From positions 558,001 to 622,000 of the forward strand of contig CAYNRE010000009.1 in the NCBI GenBank assembly GCA_964399535.1: 64,000 bases of DNA, in the 5' to 3' direction. Under the pieces are notes generated by a model. The model did not search any database and was not told the origin of the DNA. It worked only from the letters and a program-made list of their open reading frames with translations. Made by a program: the position numbers and the translations under genes. Below are positions 22,971 through 30,802 of the stretch, in pieces. The stretch comes from CAYNRE01 sp964399535. Its GTDB lineage: Bacteria; Planctomycetota; Planctomycetia; Pirellulales; CAYNRE01. Within the stretch, counting starts at the first letter, position 1, and each line of letters starts with the position of its first letter.

Positions 22971-23907
22971 GCCCAACGAGTTCACCATCACGCGCCTCTA
23001 CGACGCGCCCGTGGAGCTGGTCTGGGATGCCTGGACCGATCCGGAAAAGGCGGCCCAGTGGTGGGGCCCGCGCGGCTTTACGCTCACGACCCACAGCAAG
23101 GACCTGCGCCCGGGCGGAACCTGGGTCTACACCATGCATGGGCCCGACGGCGTCGACTACCCGAACTGCGCCGTGTATCACGAGGTGGTTCAGTGCCAGA
23201 AACTGGTCTACGACCACGGCGGTTACGAGGATCGGCCGCCCCTGTTTCGCGTGACCGCGCTTTTCTCCACCGTAGGCGATAAGACTCAGCTCGAAATGAC
23301 CATGGCGCTGGCCTCGCCCGAGGCGTTGGCCGAGATTCGCAAATTCATCAAGCAAGCCGGGGGCGAAGCCACCTGGGATCGCCTGGCCGAGTATCTCACC
23401 GACCGCCAGACGGGCGCTGGGGTGTTCGTGATCAACCGGGTTTTCGCGGCACCGCTTGCGCGCCTGATGGAAATGTGGACCAATCCCGACCACCTCGCGC
23501 GTTGGCTTGCGCCCACCGGGTTCGAGATGAAATTTCTCCGGGCAGACATCCGCCCCGGCGGCAGCACCTTGTTTCTGATGACCGACCACGGAAACACAAC
23601 TCTGTACGGCCGCGCCGAGTACCGGAAGATCGACCCGGCGGGGCAGCTCGTTTACACGCAGCAGTTCTGCGACGAGCACGAACAGTTAAGCCGCCATCCG
23701 CATGCCCCGGTTTGGCCTGCCACGATGCTGACCACCGTGGAACTCACGCCCGAGGACGCTGAGCACACTCGGGTAACGGTAACTTGGCAGCCCATCGGCG
23801 AAGTGACCCCCGAGGAGCTGCAAGCGTTTCTCGCGGCCCGCGGCGGCATGACCCAAGGCTGGACCGGTTCGTTCGACAAGCTTGAAGCGGTGCTGGTGGG
23901 AGACTAA
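22954..23907 (+). CDS. Tandem AHSA1/SRPBCC-domain protein
   Basis: A 317-residue cytoplasmic protein with two START-like (SRPBCC, AHSA1-type) ligand-binding domains. Domain 1 (about 8-150) opens with EFTITRLYDAPVELVWDAWT and WWGPRGFTLTT; domain 2 (about 153-315) repeats the plan with VFVINRVFAAPLARLMEMWT and WLAPTGFEMKF. Both end with a helix carrying GxxxxWDRLxxYL- or GWTGSFDKLEAVL-type sequence. Most relatives have one domain, so this is a duplication and fusion. Such proteins bind hydrophobic small molecules. The ATG at 22954 lies inside the end of the arsR gene, with AGGGAAAG ahead of it. Confidence 0.9.
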   Translation: MAPSTKPNEFTITRLYDAPVELVWDAWTDPEKAAQWWGPRGFTLTTHSKDLRPGGTWVYTMHGPDGVDYPNCAVYHEVVQCQKLVYDHGGYEDRPPLFRVTALFSTVGDKTQLEMTMALASPEALAEIRKFIKQAGGEATWDRLAEYLTDRQTGAGVFVINRVFAAPLARLMEMWTNPDHLARWLAPTGFEMKFLRADIRPGGSTLFLMTDHGNTTLYGRAEYRKIDPAGQLVYTQQFCDEHEQLSRHPHAPVWPATMLTTVELTPEDAEHTRVTVTWQPIGEVTPEELQAFLAARGGMTQGWTGSFDKLEAVLVGD

Positions 23908-24000
23908 TTCGGATACCGACGCGGTGCGCCCCCTTCCCGAAAACCGCCGGCGGTTTGCCCAGGAACTTTGCGGAGGTGTCCTCGCCGCCGCGGGCAGCCG

Positions 24001-24675
24001 TTACTCGGGGTCGCCGTCGATCAGTTCACCGGGCATCGACATGCCGTACGCCCGGACCCAGACCCGCTGCAGTGGCGGGAGGAAATAAACCAGCGGAATC
24101 AAGAGAAACAGGCACAAGGCCGAGGGAACGTGGACCACGCCCACCACCGTGGCCAGCGCGAAGCCGACCATGGCGAAAGCTATTCGCGAATAACCGAACC
24201 GCACCGTCCCCCGGGGCAAGTCGTGGGGCACGAGCCGGCGGCGGTAAGTGGCGTGAAACCACATAACCAGCAGTGCGCCCGAGATCAGCAACAGGTTGAT
24301 TCCCAGCACCGCCACGGCCAGCGGTTCCTGGTGGTGTTCGGCCAGCAGGCTCGAGCTGAACGGCAGCAGCGAAAGCAGGCCCAGGAACAACATGTTCAAC
24401 CAGTTCAGCCGGTAACTGGTGCGGCAGATGTATCCGTACATGGCGTGGTGGCCGGTCCAAAACACCCCGACAAAGGCGGCACAGATCACAAAACTGAGAA
24501 AGCTGGGCCATAGCCCGGTTAACGAGTGGGCCAACTCGGTGTTGGGAGTGCGGGGAGGAATGTTGATGTTGAAGACCAGCAGCGTCAGCACGATGGCAAA
24601 GACGCCGTCGGACAAGGTCTCCAAGCGGCCGGTTCCAGCGCTGAGCAGATTATGCGAGGGCTTTGCTTCCGACAT
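24001..24675 (-). CDS. TMEM175-like potassium channel family protein (DUF1211)
   Basis: A 224-residue membrane protein with about six hydrophobic segments. The family signature RLETLSDGVFAIVLTLLVFN lies in the first helix; TMEM175 proteins have FSDGVFAI there, and the leucines after it line the pore in solved bacterial channels. A second typical sequence is FWTGHHAMY in helix 3. Bacterial members carry one six-helix unit and assemble as tetramers conducting potassium. The ATG at 24675 is preferred over a TTG at 24693. The gene is convergent with the AHSA1 gene and separate from its minus-strand neighbour. Confidence 0.85.
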   Translation of the reverse strand: MSEAKPSHNLLSAGTGRLETLSDGVFAIVLTLLVFNINIPPRTPNTELAHSLTGLWPSFLSFVICAAFVGVFWTGHHAMYGYICRTSYRLNWLNMLFLGLLSLLPFSSSLLAEHHQEPLAVAVLGINLLLISGALLVMWFHATYRRRLVPHDLPRGTVRFGYSRIAFAMVGFALATVVGVVHVPSALCLFLLIPLVYFLPPLQRVWVRAYGMSMPGELIDGDPE

Positions 24676-24822
24676 GGTCCGGCACCGATCCAAAGGCAGT
24701 ACGATGCCGCGGGAAAAATGCGCTTCGGCCGATTCCGAGCGCCCACGGCAACAAGCGTGGAAGTGTACCCGAGCCCGGCCGCGAGGCGCAGAGGGGGGAG
24801 AGCCGGCCCGGCCAGCCCCGGG

Positions 24823-25242
24823 CTACGCCGGGGCCGGCGCCGGCACCGCCCGGCCGCCAGCCAGCCAAGCCCCCGCCAGTGTGGCCGCTGGAATCACAGT
24901 CAGGGCCACCACTTTGAACCAGAGATAATAGGGCAGCATCAATACGTTCCAAACCAGGGCCGCGATCAACAACACGGCCATGACTAGCCCGGAACCCCGG
25001 CCGCCGACTCGACCCGCCAGCCAACTGCCGACAAAGCCTATCGCCGACCACATTCCCGCCGCCACTGCCAAGACCCAATGCGGGTAGCGGGCCACGTGCT
25101 GACACATGGCTTCCATCGTGTTCTCGAACCCCGGCGGCACCGGATGGACTACGGCGCTAAACAGCTCGACGGCGATCAGCAGCACGATCGTCACCAGCGA
25201 AGCGACCAGAATCGCCACTAAGAAGCGAAGCACAGTTGCCAT
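24823..25242 (-). CDS. Small four-helix membrane protein, unrecognised
   Basis: A 139-residue protein with four hydrophobic segments, at about residues 5-30, 55-77, 84-105 and 110-130. The loop between helices 1 and 2 has HPVPPGFENTMEAMCQHVAR. The last residues are alanine and proline rich. I recognise no catalytic motif and cannot name a family. The start is ATG 25242. It is probably monocistronic: 212 bases separate it from the binding-protein gene that ends at 25455, with nothing clear in between. Confidence 0.7.
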   Translation of the reverse strand: MATVLRFLVAILVASLVTIVLLIAVELFSAVVHPVPPGFENTMEAMCQHVARYPHWVLAVAAGMWSAIGFVGSWLAGRVGGRGSGLVMAVLLIAALVWNVLMLPYYLWFKVVALTVIPAATLAGAWLAGGRAVPAPAPA

Positions 25243-25454
25243 GAAAAGCCCCCGGGAAATGGAACCCTTGCCCGCCTCGCCCCCCCTGGCGCCGGCCGTC
25301 TGCCGTGGCCGTGCTCAGCGTTCGCAATGGTCCGCCGCCGACACGACAGGCCGACCAGCCTACGCGGTGCGCGCTGCCGCCGAAAGCCGAAACCGTCTGC
25401 GGGCGACTCGGGTTTCGCCCGGCAGGTCGGCTCGGTTTCAGGAGGTTTTCGAGG

Positions 25455-26495
25455 TCAGGGGGTCAGCAGCTCGTCTCGAACCGCCCGGGCCGCGGTGTCC
25501 CAGGCATCGGCGGCCCGTTCAAAGTCGATTTCCATGGCCCTTACCGTCCGGGGGGTTTCCACGCGCAAGGGAACATCGACCCGGCGGCTGAGCGGTATCT
25601 GGCCGCTGGGACCCTGTGCTAGCAGACTCTCCACCTCGCCCCCAAGCAGGAAATCGACGAGTTGCCGGGCCACTTGAGGATGGGGCCCGCCCCGGATGAT
25701 GGCCACCGTGTTGGGAATGAACAGCGTACCCGGCAGATCGCTCGCCTGGTCGGGGTAGACGATTTCAACGGGCAGGCCCAGTTCGAGCTGGCCCAGCGCG
25801 TCGTCGGTGTCGGTCAGGCCGAAGACCAATTCCCCCCGCCCCACGGCCTGGGCCACCTGCAAATTGCCCGGCAGTACCTGCACCTGGTTTTCGCGCAGGG
25901 CGCGAAGAAACTGGCGGGCCTCGTCCACGCCCCACAGGGCAAACCAACAGGCGGCGTGCGTGGCGGTGGTGCCAAACAAGGGTTTGGCCAGTCCGGCTTG
26001 CCCGCGCCAGCGTGGGTCGGCCAGGTCGCGCACCGAGCTGGGCGTCGGCCCCGCGCCGATACGCTGGCGATTGACCAACAACACCCGGGCTCGGGCGGCC
26101 ATTCCATACCAGGTGTGTCGCGGCGAGCGAAAGGCGGGTGCAATGTCGGCGCCGGCCGGACATTCGTAGGGCTCGAGCAGACCGGCACGATCGAGTCGAA
26201 TCGTGCTAACGATTTCATTGTTCCAGAACACGTCGGCCCGGGGGCGGTGGGCTTCGGCCAAGAGGGCATTGGCCAGACCGACCGACTTGGTCGCCTCGGT
26301 GTCGAACTTGGCTCGCACCAGCCGGCCAGTCTGGCGCTGAAAATGGCCGAAAACAGGATCGGAAAACTCTTGGTCGAGGGCCGTATACACGATGACCTCG
26401 CCAGGGGCCTCGGACCAAGCCAGCGGCCAGCCCCACCACCCGACCAGCAGCAGCCCGGCCAAGATTGCAATTCCCCCGAGCACGAGCCGGCTCAT
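25455..26495 (-). CDS. Iron(III)-type extracellular solute-binding protein
   Basis: A 346-residue periplasmic binding protein of the ABC transporter family 1 / ferric-iron group (FbpA, AfuA-like). The N-terminus has a signal or anchor helix (residues 4-22). After it, VIVYTALDQEFSDPVFGHFQ is the hallmark start of FutA/FbpA-type proteins, and ADVFWNNEIVSTIRL, GLAKPLFGTTATHAA and FIPNTVAIIRGGPHPQVARQ follow. No lipobox cysteine is present. ATG 26495 overlaps the stop of the upstream gene by four bases (ATGA). No permease or ATPase gene is adjacent, so the transport partner must be elsewhere or the protein has another role. The ligand is inferred from the family only. Confidence 0.85.
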   Translation of the reverse strand: MSRLVLGGIAILAGLLLVGWWGWPLAWSEAPGEVIVYTALDQEFSDPVFGHFQRQTGRLVRAKFDTEATKSVGLANALLAEAHRPRADVFWNNEIVSTIRLDRAGLLEPYECPAGADIAPAFRSPRHTWYGMAARARVLLVNRQRIGAGPTPSSVRDLADPRWRGQAGLAKPLFGTTATHAACWFALWGVDEARQFLRALRENQVQVLPGNLQVAQAVGRGELVFGLTDTDDALGQLELGLPVEIVYPDQASDLPGTLFIPNTVAIIRGGPHPQVARQLVDFLLGGEVESLLAQGPSGQIPLSRRVDVPLRVETPRTVRAMEIDFERAADAWDTAARAVRDELLTP

Positions 26496-27214
26496 GGTTC
26501 GACGGCCTGGGCGGAACGGGCAGCGCCTTGGGCTGAATCTCGTTCCACCATTCGGTGCAGAGGCAGCGGCCGAAGCTCGAGCCAAATCAGCGCGGCCAAG
26601 AGCACCAAGGCACTCCACCGCGGCAGACGCGAAACCCAGGGAGCCCGCTCGCTGCCCGACGGCAGGTCGGCCAAGAGTTGACCCACCAGCGGATGGCGCC
26701 CAAGTTGCCAAAGCTCGACTGCGGCCACCGCGGCGCCAATCAGGCTCACGCTAAGCAGCACCGGCAACAGTGCCACCGGGCCCATCAATAGTGCCCGCGA
26801 TTCGACCCCGCGCCCGAGCATGGCCAACACCACCAGCGCCAGGGCGCTGTGCGTCGCCAGTTGGGTCCTCCAGGCCCGCTCTGGAGCAACCTGGCGTTCT
26901 TCGATCAGGCTGGCCAGCTTCCAAACCCAAGCCCCGCTGCTGGCAAGAAACACCACCGCGGCCAGTCGGCCCAGCGTGAGCGGAAGGGCGCTGGAGCCCA
27001 GTTCGTTGGGGCCACGGTAGGCGGGCCAGGGCCCCACGGTGAGCGGAATCGCCACCCAGGCGACCACCGCGGCCCCGCGCTGCAGCCAGGCCCAGCGCTC
27101 GAGCAACCGCAGGCTGCGGCTCGCCTGGTCGCGCGCAACTGCAACCCCCAAGCCCTCTTCGGGGCCCAGACCAGCAATGGCCGGCTCGCTGCCTCCGCGA
27201 CCAGATCGGGCCAC
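26492..27214 (-). CDS. Unrecognised five-helix membrane protein coupled to a binding protein
   Basis: A 240-residue protein with about five hydrophobic segments, at roughly residues 46-63, 79-103, 120-137, 140-168 and 197-212. It has no motif I can name; in particular the EAA loop of ABC permeases is absent. The start is GTG at 27214, with an initial 25-residue polar stretch. Its stop overlaps the start of the iron-type binding protein (ATGA), so the two are made together. It could be a non-canonical membrane partner for that protein, which is inference from position. Confidence 0.65.
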   Translation of the reverse strand: MARSGRGGSEPAIAGLGPEEGLGVAVARDQASRSLRLLERWAWLQRGAAVVAWVAIPLTVGPWPAYRGPNELGSSALPLTLGRLAAVVFLASSGAWVWKLASLIEERQVAPERAWRTQLATHSALALVVLAMLGRGVESRALLMGPVALLPVLLSVSLIGAAVAAVELWQLGRHPLVGQLLADLPSGSERAPWVSRLPRWSALVLLAALIWLELRPLPLHRMVERDSAQGAARSAQAVEP

Positions 27215-27281
27215 CGGTTCGTCTCCCCACGTTCCAGCACTCGGGCAAGAGCGCGACGGGTGCCCCGCCCCCCCTGCGCCC

Positions 27282-27287
27282 TATACT
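27282..27287 (+). promoter_or_regulatory. Possible -10 element (TATACT)
   Basis: TATACT matches five of six -10 bases in an otherwise GC-rich divergent region ahead of the secreted peptidase gene. No good -35 lies at the right distance, so this is a weak call. Confidence 0.25.
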
Positions 27288-27398
27288 ATAACCAGTGGTC
27301 CTGTCGATCCGCAGCCGGCCTGTAAACAGCGGGGTTGGCTGGAAAACCTGCCCGGATTCATCGTGCTTCGACCGCGATTCGGCTTGCTCAGACACCCG

Positions 27399-28778
27399 AT
27401 GCCAGGGCATGCTCGGGGTCGATCGCGCCTTGCACTTGTCGCGCTGGCCGTCTGGTTCGGGCTAGCGTTTGGGAGGGCGGCCGTGGCGGCACTCCCCTTG
27501 TCCGCCAGCGACTCGCAATTGCGTGAAATCAGCGGGCAGCACCTGGCACTTTGGACCGACCTCCCCTCGGCACCGGCTATCGATGACCTACCCCGCCGCT
27601 TCGACCAGGCCGTACCCCAGTGGTGCGCTCGATTTTCGGTTTCACCCGAGCGCGCCGCCCAGTGGCGGGTTACCGGCTACCTGATGAAGGACGGAAACCC
27701 GTTTCGCCGGGCCGGTCTGCTTCCCGAGGGGCTGCCCGACTTTCAGCACGGTTTCACCCGGGATCGCGAGTTTTGGGTATGGGAGCAACCAAGCGACTAC
27801 TTTCGCACCCACCTGGTACTGCACGAAGGAACGCATGCCTTCATGTTCGCGGCCCTGGGCGGGTGCGGGCCTCCCTGGTACATGGAGGGTCTGGCCGAGC
27901 AGCTGGCGACCCACCGCATCGTGGACGACCGGCTGGAGCTCGGCGTGTTTCCCCACGGCCGCGACGAGGTGCCCTACTGGGGGCGAATCCGGCTCATCGA
28001 GCTGGCTCGCTCAGAGGGGCGGGCGCTTAGCTTACCCCAGCTGCTCGAACTTTCCTCGGCCGCTTATGCCGAAAGCAGCAGCTACGCCTGGAGCTGGGCC
28101 GCCGCGGCGCTCTGCGAATTGCATCCCCGGTATCACGAGGCCTTCGGCAAACTAACCGCCGAGGTACGCGGCGCAGCGTTGGTCCGCCAGCCACGAGAGA
28201 TCTTCGGACCGCTTTGGAGCGATTTGCTCCGCGAGTGGCCGCGCTACCTGGCGGATCTGGACTACGGTTACAACTTCAGCGCGATGCAGCTCGACCTCAG
28301 CCCCGCTCGGCGCAGCATCGCGCGGCCGGAACGCACCATCGTGCTGGCCGATCGCGGTTGGCAGAACACCGGGCTGAAAGTTACGGCCGGCGCCCCCTAC
28401 GCGGTACAGGCCCAGGGGCGCTTCCAGGTGCAGGGCGGCGCCGAGCCCTGGACCTCGGAAGCCGACGGCGTCACGCTGCGCTACTATCGCGGCCAGCCGC
28501 TAGGCCGGCTCCTGGCCGTGGTGCTCGACGACCAGGCCGAGCCAGGCAACAACGATGTCTGGTCGTCGGTCGTGCCCCTGGCAAGCCAGGGCCGGTTTAC
28601 CCCCTCAATAAACGGCACGCTCTACCTGCGCGTGAACGACGCCGCCGGCGATTTGGACGACAATCGCGGGCAGCTCGAAGTCGAGCTCGGCCTGGCCCCG
28701 CCCATGCAGGCCCCCCCAGCCGAGCCCGGCGCCACGAGTGCCTTGACCACGCCTGGTGCTCGCCCGGCGACCGATTGA
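27399..28778 (+). CDS. Secreted gluzincin-type zinc metallopeptidase-like protein
   Basis: A 459-residue exported protein. The signal peptide runs from the ATG at 27399 to about residue 31 (LALVALAVWFGLAFGRAAVA). The catalytic region shows HEGTHAFMF, an HExxH zinc motif, followed 18-24 residues later by WYMEGLAEQLA, which supplies the glutamate ligand of gluzincins. The last 140 or so residues start with DRGWQNTGLKVTAGAPYAVQ and look like a beta-sandwich of the PA-IL-lectin type that binds calcium or sugars. Related planctomycete proteins (DUF1570-like) share the first part. A GTG at 27363 is an alternative start. The substrate is unknown. Confidence 0.75.
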   Translation: MPGHARGRSRLALVALAVWFGLAFGRAAVAALPLSASDSQLREISGQHLALWTDLPSAPAIDDLPRRFDQAVPQWCARFSVSPERAAQWRVTGYLMKDGNPFRRAGLLPEGLPDFQHGFTRDREFWVWEQPSDYFRTHLVLHEGTHAFMFAALGGCGPPWYMEGLAEQLATHRIVDDRLELGVFPHGRDEVPYWGRIRLIELARSEGRALSLPQLLELSSAAYAESSSYAWSWAAAALCELHPRYHEAFGKLTAEVRGAALVRQPREIFGPLWSDLLREWPRYLADLDYGYNFSAMQLDLSPARRSIARPERTIVLADRGWQNTGLKVTAGAPYAVQAQGRFQVQGGAEPWTSEADGVTLRYYRGQPLGRLLAVVLDDQAEPGNNDVWSSVVPLASQGRFTPSINGTLYLRVNDAAGDLDDNRGQLEVELGLAPPMQAPPAEPGATSALTTPGARPATD

Positions 28779-28899
28779 CGACCCGGAGGCACGGCTAAAC
28801 AATGGCACACGCCCGGCCGATCCGCGGCCGGCAGTTCGCCGCTACGGCCCCCCCCTCGTTCCCCGCCCCCGGGACGAAATCGCTAACTCTGGACCGAAT

Positions 28900-30189
28900 A
28901 TGAACTTTATCGCCGCCAACGACCCGCAAGTTTGGGCCTCGATCCAGGGCGAAATCCATCGCCAGCAGGACGGGCTGGAGATGATTGCCAGCGAAAACTA
29001 CACCAGTCCGGCCATCATGCAGGCCGCTGGCAGCGTGCTGACGAACAAATACGCCGAGGGCTACCCCGGCAAGCGCTACTACGGCGGCTGCGAGTGCGTC
29101 GACCAGGTCGAGCGGCTGGCGATCGACCGGGCCAAGCGGCTCTTCGGCGCCGAGTACGCCAACGTACAGCCGCACTCGGGCAGCCAGGCCAATCAGGCTG
29201 TTTATCTTTCGCTCGTCAGCCCGGGCGACACCGTGTTGGGGCTCGACCTGGCCCATGGCGGCCACTTGACTCACGGCCGGAAACAGAACATTTCGGGCAA
29301 GCTGTACCACTTCGTGCACTACGGAGTGCGCCGCGACAACCAACGGATCGACTTCGACCAGGTAGCCGCGCTGGCCCGCGAGCATCGTCCCAAGTTGATC
29401 GTGGCCGGCGCCAGCGCTTACCCGCGCGAGATTCCGCACGGCCGATTTGCGGAGATCGCCCGCGATGTAGGAGCCAAACTGTTTGTCGACATGGCCCACT
29501 ATGCAGGTTTGGTGGCTGGCGGCGTGCACGACAACCCGATTCCCGTCGCCGATTTCGTCACCACCACCACGCACAAAACGCTCCGAGGGCCGCGCTCGGG
29601 GCTCGTGCTTTGCCGGGCCGAATACGCCAAGGAAATCGACAAGAACGTGTTCCCCGGTCTGCAGGGTGGGCCGCTGATGCACATCGTTGCGGCCAAGGCC
29701 ATTTGCTTCGGCGAGGCGCTTCAAGACTCGTTCCGCGAGTACGCCCGGCGAATCGTTGCCAACGCCCAGGCGCTGGCCGAGGAGCTGCTCGCCGGCGGGG
29801 TACTGTTGGTCACCGGGGGAACCGATAATCACTTGCTGTTGGCCGATGTAACCGGGCTGGGGCTCTCGGGCCAGTTGGCCGAAGAGGCCCTGGGCCGGGC
29901 CGGCATCACGGTCAATAAAAACATGATTCCCTTCGACCCCCGCAAGCCGATGGACCCTTCGGGCATTCGCGTCGGTACGCCGGCCCTCACCACCCGCGGC
30001 ATGGGTCCGGCCGAGATGCGGCAGGTGGGCCAGTGGATGCTGGACGTGCTGAAACACCCGACCGACGCGGCCACCTCCGACCGCGTTCGCGGCGAAGTCG
30101 CCGAGCTGTGCCGGCAGTTCCCCGTGCCTGCCGCGCCGCTCACGGCCGAACTGGAGCAGGACGCCACCCTGGCCACTGCGCGAAGCTGA
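28900..30189 (+). CDS. glyA: Serine hydroxymethyltransferase
   Basis: A 429-residue PLP enzyme that interconverts serine and glycine, loading tetrahydrofolate with a one-carbon unit. Signatures are EMIASENYTSPAIMQAAGSV, TNKYAEGYPGKRYYGGCE, QPHSGSQANQAVY, and the Schiff-base lysine 226 in TTTTHKTLRGPRSG. The substrate-loop segment reads HLTHGRKQNISGKLY where many enzymes have HLTHGSPVNFSGKLY; the triplet RKQ differs from the norm. The C-terminus carries DPSGIRVGTPALTTRGM. The start at ATG 28900 is chosen because it gives the family N-terminus; the frame is open upstream to 28756 without protein-like sequence. Confidence 0.95.
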   Translation: MNFIAANDPQVWASIQGEIHRQQDGLEMIASENYTSPAIMQAAGSVLTNKYAEGYPGKRYYGGCECVDQVERLAIDRAKRLFGAEYANVQPHSGSQANQAVYLSLVSPGDTVLGLDLAHGGHLTHGRKQNISGKLYHFVHYGVRRDNQRIDFDQVAALAREHRPKLIVAGASAYPREIPHGRFAEIARDVGAKLFVDMAHYAGLVAGGVHDNPIPVADFVTTTTHKTLRGPRSGLVLCRAEYAKEIDKNVFPGLQGGPLMHIVAAKAICFGEALQDSFREYARRIVANAQALAEELLAGGVLLVTGGTDNHLLLADVTGLGLSGQLAEEALGRAGITVNKNMIPFDPRKPMDPSGIRVGTPALTTRGMGPAEMRQVGQWMLDVLKHPTDAATSDRVRGEVAELCRQFPVPAAPLTAELEQDATLATARS

Positions 30190-30257
30190 AACTCGACTCG
30201 ATGCCGCAGGCCCGGGCAATCCCCCGGCGAGCGAATCGCAACGCGTCGGCCCAAGGT

Positions 30258-30764
30258 CTACTTCTTCCCGAGCTGCCGCTGCTGCTGAAAGAACCGGGTG
30301 AGAATGGCCCCGCACTCGTCGGCCATTACGCCCGAGACGATCTCGGCCTGATGATTCAGCCGCCGGTCGCTGAGCAGCTCGTAAAGGGTGTGGACGGCGC
30401 CGGCCTTGGCGTCGGTGGCGCCGTACACCACGCGCGGAATGCGGGCCTGAACGATGGCCCCGGCGCACATCGGGCAAGGCTCCAGCGTTACGACCAACGT
30501 GGTGCCGGTCAGCCGCCAAGAGCCCAGGGCTTCGGCCGCCTGGGTTATGGCGATCATCTCGGCGTGGGCGGTCGGATCACGGAGCGTTTCACGCTGATTG
30601 TGGGCCGCCGCAATGACTTGGCCCTCGAGCAAAATCACCGCACCCACCGGCACCTCGTTTTCGGCGAGTGCCTGCTGGGCCTGCTGGTAAGCCAGCCGCA
30701 TGGCGGCCCGATCGCTCGAGACATTCGGCTCGCCCGGGTCGTCAGCGCCGGTTGGATGGGCCAT
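30258..30764 (-). CDS. tadA: tRNA-specific adenosine deaminase
   Basis: A 168-residue cytidine-deaminase-fold zinc enzyme that converts adenosine 34 to inosine in tRNA-Arg(ACG). The zinc-binding site is DPTAHAEMIAI (His and catalytic Glu) and LEPCPMCAGAI (two Cys). EVPVGAVILLEGQVIAAAHN and GATDAKAGAVHTLYELL are typical of TadA. The start at ATG 30764 gives a 20-residue lead before the conserved core. The frame continues upstream to 31505 but this is a shadow of the next gene. The neighbouring TIGR03790 gene ends 38 bases upstream on the same strand, so co-transcription is possible. Confidence 0.94.
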   Translation of the reverse strand: MAHPTGADDPGEPNVSSDRAAMRLAYQQAQQALAENEVPVGAVILLEGQVIAAAHNQRETLRDPTAHAEMIAITQAAEALGSWRLTGTTLVVTLEPCPMCAGAIVQARIPRVVYGATDAKAGAVHTLYELLSDRRLNHQAEIVSGVMADECGAILTRFFQQQRQLGKK

Positions 30765-30802
30765 GGTTCGCTGCCTGTCGGCCAGGACTGCCCCGAAGGT
30801 GG

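Noticed and set aside
28795..30519. Long minus-strand frame opposite glyA
   Set aside because: glyA on the plus strand has all family motifs. The opposite frame is a high-GC shadow without a known domain.
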